A stretch of DNA of 47,949 nucleotides from Magnetococcales bacterium (GTDB taxonomy: Bacteria > Pseudomonadota > Magnetococcia > Magnetococcales > UBA8363), in assembly GCA_015228815.1 (NCBI GenBank), contig JADGCV010000014.1:42104-90052 (forward strand). The letters are read 5' to 3'. The notes beneath the pieces are model-generated. The model was not told the origin of the DNA. It saw only the letters and a list, made by a program, of their open reading frames with translations, and ran no database searches. The position numbers were made by a program, and so were the translations under genes. Below, in pieces: positions 43,401-45,891 of this stretch (position 1 is its first letter; each line of letters starts with the position of its first letter).

Positions 43401-44921
43401 TATGATCTTGACCCGGCCAATGCAGCGGTCGAGGCCATGACGGCGGGAGAAACGGCACGGGACCTGTTCGAGGTGACGAACGCCGCTGGTGATTCTCTGG
43501 AAGTCTCGATCACGATCGCGGGCAGCAACGATCTGGCCATTCTCGGAGGGGCCAATAGCGGTACGGTAACCGAGGACGCAACGACGACCACGACCGGACG
43601 ATTGACCATCATCGATACCGACCATGGCCAGGCGGCCTTCCTGGTGCAGACCCAGACCGCCGGGCTTTACGGAACCTTGTCTTTGGAAAGGGACGGAGCC
43701 TGGAGCTACTCGTTGAACAATGCCGCGGCGACAGTACAAGCGCTGACCACGGGACAACAGGTGACCGACCGGTTTGTCGCCAGCAGCGCCGACGGAGGTT
43801 CCTCACTTGGCATCACGGTCACCATCAACGGTCTTGATGAACCCGTGGTGGTGGTCGAATCGCCCCAGGTTACCGCCGCTGCCGCGGCACAAGCGGCGCA
43901 AACCGCCACTGCCCAGGCGGTGTTGGCCGCATCGGCGTCACAGGCAACCGCGGCGACCACCACGGCGACCACCACGGCGACCACCACCACCATCTTCACG
44001 GGAGGGACCCAGGGCGCCACTGGCGCCAACCCCGGTGGTGGCACGACAGGATTGGTCATCAATACCTCAACCGCTCCGACAGGCGGGACCAACGCGACCG
44101 CACCGACAACGACAACCGGTCCCGGCAATGGAGGAAACACCACTTCCGGCACATCAGGCGGTCAGGCAGGCCGGAACGATTCAGGTCCAACCGGTGGCGG
44201 CATCGGAGTCGGCACCTCCGCCCCGGCCTCGGTGGAACCACCCCCACCCGTCACGTTGACGGTGGGAAACCAGGTTTTCTTCCAATCGCCGACGATCCAG
44301 TTTCCCAATGTGGTCCCAACATCAAGTCCCACGGTCACGTTGACCGAGGGTTTTTCGACAACAAGCGTTGGTATCGCACCCCAGCTGCAACAAGGTGAAC
44401 AGGGAACCGCGGAATTTCAAAATACCGGAGGAACCGGGTTCCAAATGCCGACAACGGTCACCCCAACCGTAGGCGCCACGGGTCCGACCACCACGCAGAC
44501 AGGCACCGAGGGTCCCTTTGGTGACACCAATACCGCCCCAGGAGGCGAACCTCAGGGGACGACCGAACCATTGACCGCGCCTCCCGCGGAAGGACAGCCT
44601 CCAACCACGGGTGAAGCGCCTGCCGAAGGCCAACCCCCTGCCGAGGAGGCGCCTCCCGCGGAGGGACAACCGCAGGCACGAGGACCGGGACAACCCGAAG
44701 GGACCCCGACCGCTGACAACACGGGAACAACGGAAAATCCTGACGCCACTGAGAATTCAGGCGAACCCATCGCCTTCAACGCGGCGACGGGGGCTGTCGT
44801 CGGTGCGATCGTGGCCTCGGGTCAGGGTTCGCGAATCACCTGGGACAAGGCGGCCCCCCCTCCTTCCACCAATACCCGCCGTATCGTTTCGCTCGGAGGA
44901 CGATCAATGCGCATGGGATGA
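22497..44921 (+). CDS. giant (7474 aa) LEPR-XLL/DUF4347/RTX/VCBS-repeat surface protein
   Basis: One uninterrupted frame encodes 7474 residues, with GGAGGG close to the ATG. The basic N-terminus carries the LEPR-XLL motif (VEAMEPRFLLSGEG, 41-53), followed by a DUF4347 domain at about 107-278 (VHVLSHGD, LLLYGCDIA). Residues about 280-2350 are beta-rich modules in several repeat families. Residues about 2350-3700 form a less repetitive, Asp-rich centre with EF-hand-like loops (DSNSDYI, DYNGDLQ, DENKDNKY). From about 3745 to 6110 lie RTX-type GGxGxD/GDN repeats, including a regular 149-residue array. A Ser/Gly linker leads to VCBS and cadherin-like repeats (about 6190-7120), then Ala/Thr- and Pro-rich tails with AEGQPP units. 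These parts are typical of calcium-stabilised exported adhesins. No classical Sec signal is seen. The C-terminal 14 residues are basic and unlike common RTX signals, so the export route is inferred. Confidence 0.93.
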   Translation: MAKDRILGKKNGIGRALKSLIQGSSRHRRVTAIRPRLLHVEAMEPRFLLSGEGLVLPPPVPEPDETLEAPLNQSTADRWNTSAVAAEHQNDSVGTQGEKAQTEGANEIIFVDPAVRNHETLLASALRSRPGQSEPGRVEVVVLDANRDGIEQMTMWLDGYQNLQAVHVLSHGDMAALRLGITTLNPTNLEQYRDQLAAWNVAMAPGADLLLYGCDIASGVQGETFVEQLSQLTGVDVAASTDASGSAEKGGDWMLEKATGTIETTPLQANDYNDLMAVVTPVTSGTTATTISSTGAFDAAEKLALQLNASSELSPTLPLVDLSFASLIKTNDGRSLGDIISFKTTSNTSVLDDYLATAGSHTMGGLMDRLGDYLNGIGDYSHLESLVNNAAGAPAISFTATDDVLDINLTLSREFYQRFGFGDDLKSLGFDFQTGQGIPLVANIHYAASLDFAGGTLEVTTLDAQVKAKSASLDTGAILGILDVTASGTMVFDTGKVEFQPIGPKTALEIKDPSDETFESADNLIEIKTGTVHNVKSNFHFDLTGTVGSTALSTLAGGTPHVDILFGDGTTAVPWSSIQSTPITVTASNFTQVQPFASLTSTQLVNMLQDLGTYLELLRDSGRFDALMPFTELKVGQALDFSKAINDVIDNQLATTLVSGLTASKAISPVLPGQFPLPSGNAAFDLYIKRPGDERVSTITITIDNGETSSFIHINQLAELIGQKIATAVNGLLAWSGDPFEIEESLKGGATIVGSDRSSEEQTLKIHASSGTYQLKLGSGGTLTGDISVSASPIEVQNALESVLGAGNVVVTGRPRHLHIEFVRSLGETDQSSLVVVPGSVTAGSLIDVYATEFTLGDDGRMWGKLNLAEANVGDFTILRVAPSSTVKVKQLTPGDDASEATQRLTIVHGGGSSFYLKGKRADNSDFTTAAIPGTATTSAIASALSAVLPGVTGLSVTDVGVDYAADNATKVFDIGFGKKDGVNYGAYPVMTVDTTTAGTWTSSVPAQAVISTHQQAVPAVGATPAKNEIQRFSIGNATGGQYSFGVSLGTLFFQSNAITLGSSAATIEAALVGMFQQGVPGFSDSDVNVTAVAGKANTFDIEFTGIWAAKDCPHLRLNTYALTSVAGSAYNPHTRLGFLAEGQDSTVNKVTTFDTFNEMMDRFQHAINTTLASGSFSVAPTYDSATKSLMFNVKFAPSAETLGVPLTFSSSIGDLSALSAETTLDLSTQTTFQSTIGFDFANLNTFGLRAGGAYTGTITANAANTGIVQLSASFPFSADATFTLNLDGESYDLTVAASNTTANTTRDDLIADFQTVLNGTSVVSGGLLSRLGFSTLGQAVTMTKNDSNQLQFVIKATVSSVQLTPSPLSSMVSLLGFKNMTAYPSAKAVTLASNGRLSAAATFNLKFDQTTPVTVTMAADASNTQTSDLVDDLNTAFAATNIAAHSHLGTGGKGFSNLGQVITAILRNGQIEIVTLSSKIASLQILIDGTNPATTELGFTPGQFATTNGAYVFLKDPVLGGSYSAVVHGQSGATPATLPTPGQATLGMLDITFDTLGADYQGSMNFELRNGLAGVAGDRISLNALFDSATAQESLLGLGGALQTSTTVAATGVPYQSNGELLRDVGLTVTVGSQELEVVVLRSATLGNTSVNDLAADVNAAIHTALVATLGSDPYAGHTFVTITNTGTAGAPKNVLTFAAPTTTLTLAANPAQIYNATTGVLLTDLRLSVTVAGLAQPVDVIVRTSRASTNTSLDDLVSDVSEALKSALNSAKNNSSDTTVKANLETLMAATDLVTRTGSVLTLKAGVVAAKEITLNNLAIKGRLLEGDYVTDLVFRNQAGTVGTLPTAKLELAGIGIRTPTGVSATGLNPITKITIDVSNIVDALAGSNPMTAVVVVPSDGLGNLTPFKDVSWSEVRTGLGHLGSLLGDLGALGSFGELGRALPVLGQSVSEVFDFSSRFKSVKTELETREGIGLQDLKSALAAGFGISEGAITLENDTTAGQEALRIIIPYRVLVNDSVPLDLIFNDQALLDLLSDAAKAQLAGLIGAIRELKDTEGTAKAQLNADITFNLALGVDLGNTSPNKGKLFLYDHVAGGSAGFSGDTGTFARLDAFSLNAAGMAFTSNQGIYSLGVTGGSASLSLAGTSGLMLDSDAADGASDGRLYLDAFAGLATADAKTLKSSNFDIIFDGSAEAVLPLTLSVSDDLGQLAIEQIDGFINPLPLGIMEVKFLNLGDTFAKMGGKTGFTLQESAEGSNSHTVISSQIVQAALPERPSSGNGTAVTTPEGAPVDNDNEAALVDPTLNPFFSSSDGSGATTTPGGITTGSSGLFSTTPQANPPSSGFDISLILPDIEYWQLELTVVLERALGPNCEPDEPVHGPLLFLLRDPTIVVNTVDKVLETIQKGLDAFSDVLSLPIIGDQLRDATQFVTDLRRNVVKALNDALSSAIDTYGGLDNALRMFMFDLLTTDSNSDYIIQSSEVNANPFLNFLQDYNGDLQVTPDDIVVEYLAGTGTPKIDPALADYLGVTQPSMIPAVLPGQRTAWVTSGKNVPNLDSHGDPILHADGTPCYIGDAGDIIIDPSLRAILDDISGAIDSMEATAGDLLGLIESTGHDKSFFDSLVNIVTFIADKVAQGYTYQSLLKDVFGAGVTASVLTDVLTEFVPSSGALAADAAATKVARLTNPNAIVVKASLAELKAAVKEKALHVGTEVALAQSTAIQFRMHLGQTYTPAIDLSFDIGIPGLPLSLELDGGIALELDWDLFFGFGIDIKDGFYLITNMPGTAGIGEITTYDPVDKGVATGIASNHHDVHIDNLWLVGKPTFTPAVKELSAQLNVFLAPGGGSGPARLNAELFVLNGTLTDNWDGWIKDNDTGIWGNGTDSMGRLSGSMSPTYGRSDSLFDGDTGADGSRTRLQLNLAVDLKDKGLFGISALSSLTNGRLTFSDLRTAKLSDLVAVEWDAKAQVNMHMELGISLGGEGYLPKIMGDFHLTYENGNKNQYVQKIEKFFSTGYDTLFHVGAPNIWMSDIYLDVGTFFTKFMNPIVGFIQDVTDPIMPVIDAITTPIPGLSDLMGRDYSAVDLASDMSSLFGGISQVDFLIAIVNMLDVIDDLPTDTDGMLIPVSQAFVVSGTKDRKLNLSALPSIPGLPNIDVPVDLPYAQLADIAVEEDGFEFSLNMGVGWHDDTTLLSIFRAEMPPLAFDFDLNADVAVPAPYMDVTPYDFTIDGLSGSFRLNIKAGWQDLHLSDILSGDFAPRFDVTIEVPNGFNIDTQVLPVLKVLLPRMTWSIGSHTWVWASGGEFVIDWPEALSMFVDPSNVKTIDMTGASFNVNLGSIDPFLPQIQVQWPTVRWIGLGKEFAWDQSQTTNLGWSSIISDNGLLSALVDPNWTITVQMPDVWLPSISLFDLLPDIDFDFDFGLPGLPSLPDINIDLPDIDMPGQQTVSPKQAFDDFKNKLKKPGSALKFPILEDPVGSVIAMLTGEHADLVTFTPNNLNLEVGFRVSYPVYPPLYVGLGGSISIDVALTLGFDTYGISKFFDSHNLVDILDGFYVSDNIVNGVDQPEITLNAKLYAFAELNVFVARGGVEGGIKLEGTLDIYDENKDNKYRASELIAAVSEDPLDVVEMHLRGSAYIAAYVDINVIFDWVRVWEWTFMDVTLFEWEHDPGAKKPVLGSMDGSILTLHAGSTIGSIDGEDSVNKGAIDRKRRSTDDGNESFTLTGSGGLVEISAILTNGQTYTKTFAGVTRVKAFGGAGDDTFDASALDLPVLFIAGDGNDTLKGGSGDDVLIGSDSGTAILIGGGGNDRLIARGGTTDMQGGTGDDTYRFLEGWNSATIDDANGDNMFDFTAQGSAVTIDDAYFQAMEGGNQVTWDATTSIDVIQGGSGDDLIDFSGDAANLLVTLTGTNEGWVKGSGSGKTQTSFDATTHQDMKDAGDNGGRGFKFEGFENIIGGQGSDVFRLQDGASLTGSLYGDTTPGAYHDASGNEVANARNTIDFSEYTNAITLDLEGQSAFGSAGATTITVRGFHNIFGGSSNDRLSGDGRNNMIVGNNGTDIIEGKSAHDLLVADTFVTYKNLIGSQTRPADADLNNVTDYLTLQTAGAAEFGAASRNWIWKGQTLENKSLSTAGKQTLKGGSGNDVILGALGGDVINIGGSGEGNDTIMADLGQVAIDFNFRSALSATTFGNKGGGGDTIYLGTGSNLVLAGSGRDTIYSVDTANSFNIILADNGTVQYRTTEVTVSGQTKRTFAEVSGRSHLLDFVEAPVDETGGQGNDDTLSLGSASAIVLGGAGKDAITFTAATSTGANHRFISGDHARIDTDANGGAVSFKSLDLLESTGDADVITVGNQNDLAARYLGSNYIIAGAGADKVLVSATLDATTGVITVGAANSTDVILGDHGEITRWDSVAATTFNQLKQVKSTQTNQGGADLIQTANGGKTIVGGYGQDSVTVTTTSNSIRHVVGDNGQLEFNSVGGMQTMTSLDTVSTTGGNDIIVIAPTASTQDLGHNFIIAGMGDDKVLIAASLDPVSGAITANAANAVDVLLGDNGTITNWAASPEVLLHNRQQVISTQLSLGGNDVIHAANGDKTIIGGFGQDTVTVTTTSTSIRQVVGDNGQIEFNSVGGMLSMTSLDTVTTTGDNDVIVIAPTASTQDLGHNFVIAGMGADKVLIAASLDPVSGAITANAATAVDVLLGDNGTITNWAATPEVLLHYRQQVISTQHDKGGNDLVQASNGDKTIIGGYGLDTITVTTTSASIRYIVGDNGQIDFNSVGGMLSMTSLDTVTTTGDNDVIVIAPATTNENLGHHYIIAGMGADKVVVAASLDPVSGAITPNGATSIDVILGDNGTITNWPSSPAVVINERQQVISTQLDKGGNDLIQTANGDKTIVGGFAQDRVTVTTTSTSIRHIAGDNARIDFNSVGGMLFMTSLDTVVTTGDTDIIVVAPTATTQNLGANYIIAGMAADVVLVAASLDPVTSAITANAATSVDVIISDNGSIENWPSTPAVLLNVRKQVLSLELDKGGNDLIQTANGDKTIIGGYGQDVAIVTTTSQSIRHVAGDNARIDYNTAGGMLFMTSLDTVVTTGDTDVLVIAPTTTTENLGTNFIIGGMAADKILVAASLDPVSGAITANAATSVDVIISDNGSITNWPSTPAVALNLRKQVVSLQLDKGGNDLVQTANGDKTIIGGYGLDTITVTTTSNSMRLIIGDNGQIDFDTAGGMIDMVTLDTVVETGGNDVIKVGPTATSAHTLGTNFIFGGMGNDEIYIAGAYKNPVTGKLVGGAASSEDVVIGDNGEAHREALTNVMLKVFTKVNDKGGNDIIAGGNGGKVVLGGIANDQVLAIDGTHLVIGDNGEFDYDLVARNGLLRDMYATDITLGGADTITLGEGFTVVMGGIGADVVDIIAQGIAAATGLHHVTGIPTTVGAPNSEKPGRTGRFIAGDNARARFDVKAGLTDFETIDAISATGGDDTITLGKADVAAGTDLGYQVVMGGMAADTILVRQDYRSQDVILGDNGELHRKPLGYAHVSIGSLVTNLGGTDDIRTGRGDKIILGGFSSDVVNARTVRESGKDERVIALGDSGLLSYDLGGGGTLQKVESLTIQFGGADTVTIGDGDVTFIGGYGNDTLAVDSSELAFRSVAGDNAQITFAATAVVADQAASQLSLLTLDLTGVTGGVDNLRIGPVGGISGDLGEVVLAAGMGSDTVRISGETVKTTLLGDNGQILRASGVGGARLSVISLLPEQGAGDLIETVGGDHVLVGGAGADTLRAGKGIGVVFGDSGRITYDAGVIRSAASSGIAQGGNDIVELGAVGSSDGLQIFVGGFGADTLNMQSQTGNGISAMERAVAGDNASLNFDTSGRLTAFATADSDTSTGGADILTVIMTGTAPANTPLTDLNIIAGGMGADTINIFGVTRSIDVVGGDNLDYRRTSPDASNLFGQHIFFDVLQPTTGGNDSIRIGSGDKLVAGGAGDDRIDTSTQEGDRNIIFGDAGAIAFDPGGSGRLQQIGTTSVSTGGRDTVGIGAGETYLMGGMGNDTLTVSGADNVVRVVAGDNAQINFETATGSANLGKPILVQSTGSDTVDASLVVDTLTLGSTGTNMVLGGPGVDTLSGSRGTSHFVVPGSGTIDPINRIVSVVLLGQYNEMGITDTTLVYPLASSGGSGGSSGSGGSSGSGGSSGSEDTTATGTITGEGTVAEDGTMSASGNISYPALDGGLATFVASETAGTFGTLRMLSNGSWTYTLDNASTAVQSLDSGENPGEMFLVTTADGSQTTVSITVTGANDTPQFAAVTDGTLTDSSAEDGFASLTRTLSATDADSGDDLVFGISGGTVVDGLATLAGLYGNLNLDTHTGELTYVPNATAINALTGTTSESFTLSASDGIATGTTIFTVHLAGADDAPTLGGAFAGEVMEDGVVTAHGSLSILDVDSGQSGFVAQSAAAGTYGLFSLTSSGAWTYSLANESARVQALAGGERVNDSFTVSSLDGTTRTVTIALTGAADTATFGGTGRATMSEDGPTLATGTLTVVDADSGSGSFVAQSDRAGTYGAFSVDSTGAWQYLMAREGSAVQGLAEGQTVQDTFTVASLDGTTTTVTIDIQGANDGATIAGDRGATILEDGATSANGRLTIADRDAAQGFFTTQTATMGRFGQFSIDRTGEWNYALSGDAIQGLTAGEMVAEVFQVASIDGTTTEVTVTLQGADDMAILGGENVGLVTEDASPVTGGRLTLVDPDVGQGGFIAQAGTVGHFGLFDLNPDGTWEYRLALDAPRVQELNARTLVVDLFTVTSIDGTGSVVTIAVAGSGDPAMIGGDAGGTVTEDRTLETSGTLTLVDPDQGESRFEVQTDTEGTYGTFTIDALGQWNYSLANDAMTVQGLTENQAVSEIFTVRSADGTVHAVTITVLGSNDAATLGGNVQGTVTENQVIRAKGDLTVDDLDAGEAVFLPQTATLGTYGTFSVDADGHWTYDLDPANAAVEAMTAGETARDLFEVTNAAGDSLEVSITIAGSNDLAILGGANSGTVTEDATTTTTGRLTIIDTDHGQAAFLVQTQTAGLYGTLSLERDGAWSYSLNNAAATVQALTTGQQVTDRFVASSADGGSSLGITVTINGLDEPVVVVESPQVTAAAAAQAAQTATAQAVLAASASQATAATTTATTTATTTTIFTGGTQGATGANPGGGTTGLVINTSTAPTGGTNATAPTTTTGPGNGGNTTSGTSGGQAGRNDSGPTGGGIGVGTSAPASVEPPPPVTLTVGNQVFFQSPTIQFPNVVPTSSPTVTLTEGFSTTSVGIAPQLQQGEQGTAEFQNTGGTGFQMPTTVTPTVGATGPTTTQTGTEGPFGDTNTAPGGEPQGTTEPLTAPPAEGQPPTTGEAPAEGQPPAEEAPPAEGQPQARGPGQPEGTPTADNTGTTENPDATENSGEPIAFNAATGAVVGAIVASGQGSRITWDKAAPPPSTNTRRIVSLGGRSMRMG
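24778..25900 (+). repeat. three divergent beta modules of the 'Q-x-L-x-I...G-x-Y/F-x-L' type in the giant protein
   Basis: Protein segments at about residues 761-840, 900-1002 and 1024-1130 share one pattern. Each starts near EEQTLKIH, ATQRLTIVH or EIQRFSIGN and continues with a Gly-rich strand. A helix follows (IEVQNALESVLG, SAIASALSAVLPG, ATIEAALVGMFQQ), then a second half with a Val/Asp strand pair. The same sort of module (EVQxLTxxG...GxFxLxF...AALxAL) is common in very large exported proteins of several phyla. The three copies are diverged at DNA level, so they are old. Confidence 0.6.
26280..27950 (+). repeat. second family of diverged modules (T-x-N-x-x-x-DDL-x-x-D-x-N) in the giant protein
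   Basis: At least four segments share a strand pair followed by a conserved turn and helix: ANTTRDDLIADFQTVL, TQTSDLVDDLNTAF, GNTSVNDLAADVNAAI and TNTSLDDLVSDVSEAL. Spacing is roughly 300 to 450 bases and the copies are diverged. They sit between the Q-x-L modules and the central region and are probably stalk-like beta domains. Confidence 0.6.
35568..38252 (+). repeat. six tandem 447-bp (149-aa) RTX-type repeats
   Basis: The start of the conserved LGxNxIIxGMGxDK segment falls at 35568, 36015, 36462, 36909, 37356, 37803 and 38253, giving five intervals of exactly 447 bases and one of 450. Each unit encodes about 149 residues with GGND, GGFGQD and VxGDNG calcium-loop motifs and a conserved GGML-x-MTSLDTV strand. 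Neighbouring units share identical stretches of 60 or more bases (for example around 36377 and 36824). The array therefore grew recently or is kept uniform by recombination. Looser repeats of the same kind extend to about 40830. Confidence 0.92.
40975..41050 (+). repeat. Ser/Gly-rich linker repeat
   Basis: Short repeats of GGSS and GSGG codons give a flexible linker that separates the RTX-type region from the VCBS region of the giant protein. Confidence 0.8.
41070..43845 (+). repeat. eight VCBS repeats plus one cadherin-like domain
   Basis: One VCBS unit (41070-41370) is followed by a cadherin-like domain (about 41370-41690: TLSATDADSGDDLVF, LDTHTGELTYVP) and then seven consecutive VCBS units. 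Their conserved L/F/I-GG positions fall at 41712, 42018, 42324, 42624, 42930, 43236 and 43542, a period of 306 bases (102 residues) with one of 300. Each unit has the pattern VTEDG, GxLTxxDxDxGQ, GTYGxF, GxWxYxL, VQxL, FTVxSxDGT and VTITxxGxND. Unlike the 447-bp array, the units differ substantially in sequence. Confidence 0.92.
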
Positions 44922-45000
44922 TATATTATAAACAAAGAGGGGCCATGGCTATCAAATCGATGCTACGGAATTGGAGTGCAATCCTCCCAGGGATCAGTTC

Positions 45001-45442
45001 ATGTTGCATTCCTTAAGGCTGAAAAATTGCAAGGCTTGGGAAGATACCGGAAACATCTTCTTGAAGCCGGTCACCGTATTGCTTGGCACCAATTCCTCTG
45101 GGAAATCGTCACTTATCCAGGGCTTGTTGCTCCTGAAACAGACGGTTCAATCGCCGGGCCGCACCATTCATCTGAATCTGGGAGGAGACGAGGCGAACGA
45201 TCTGTTCAATTTTGGTACTTTTTCCTCGATCTTGAAGGATGGAGCAAAGGACAGGCAATATTTCCAGGTGGCTCGCGGAAATGAAGGTTGCCGATAAACT
45301 TTATGTTCGTCAAATAGGTCGATCCAGCCGATATGAGGTCATTGTTCAACGCAACGAAGTCGCAGCCAATCTGCACGACGTCGGCATTGGAATTTCCAAG
45401 GTATTACCAGTTGCCATGTCGTTCTGGATTGTGACTGGCTGA
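45001..45442 (+). pseudogene. decayed AAA-family (DUF3696/OLD-like) ATPase gene
   Basis: Frame 1 from the ATG at 45001 encodes an N-terminal P-loop segment: LRLKNCKAWEDTG, then Walker A GTNSSGKSS, then LLLLKQTV. It stops at 45297. A second frame around 45250-45442 encodes the piece normally found near the end of the same family: WLAEMKVADKLYVRQIG, a strand, then DVGIGISKVLPV. The middle of the protein and the Walker B/C-terminal part are missing. The gene therefore carries both an internal deletion and a frameshift. Intact relatives are several hundred residues long. The region is less GC-rich than its neighbours, consistent with acquisition and decay. A TTG at 44971 is a possible upstream start. 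Confidence 0.75.
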
Positions 45443-45567
45443 TTTGTTCAGAGTACGCAAATAAGTTGGATACCGATCAAGATTACGGTTCGAGAATATC
45501 TCTGATCGTGCAGACTGAATTCACAGACCCATCATTTGAAACCTCCAACACTCGAAAGAAGGACCCC

Positions 45568-45873
45568 ATGACCGCATCCGTGGAAGAAGCCAAGATCACT
45601 GCCCCCACCACTTCAACCCCCGCCACCCAAATTGTCTGGGACGATAGCCAGATGCAGACAAGTTATGCCAATGTTTGCAATGTGTTGGGAACACGGGAGG
45701 AAATCATGGTTTTGTTTGGCGCCAACCAGGCCTGGCAGGCGGATCAGAAGGAGGTCAAGGTGATGCTCTCCAACCGGATCGTGCTCAATCCTTATGCGGC
45801 CAAGAGACTCCAGACGCTGTTGGAGATGGGTCTGCGCGAGTATGAATCCCGCTATGGCGTGTTGAAAATCTGA
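45568..45873 (+). CDS. DUF3467 family protein
   Basis: The ATG at 45568 follows GAAGGA by 5 bases and gives 101 residues; the open frame extends upstream to a TTG at 45466 with no site. After a Thr/Pro-rich start the protein shows the DUF3467 pattern: IVWDDSQMQTSYANVCNVLG, EEIMVLFGANQAW, then VKVMLSNRIVLNPYAAKRL and a final LREYESRYG. The family consists of short single-domain cytoplasmic proteins of unknown function. Here the gene lies 18 bases upstream of the GAF-HlyD gene on the same strand, so the two are probably co-transcribed. That arrangement hints at a link with the export machinery. Confidence 0.85.
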   Translation: MTASVEEAKITAPTTSTPATQIVWDDSQMQTSYANVCNVLGTREEIMVLFGANQAWQADQKEVKVMLSNRIVLNPYAAKRLQTLLEMGLREYESRYGVLKI

Positions 45874-45891
45874 TTTTTCGGCACATTTTCA

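Noticed and set aside
44945-45016. 23-codon frame after AAAGAGGGG just downstream of the giant gene
   Set aside because: The ribosome-binding site is strong, but the frame overlaps the ATPase remnant, ends early and has no family resemblance. It may be part of the decayed gene start.
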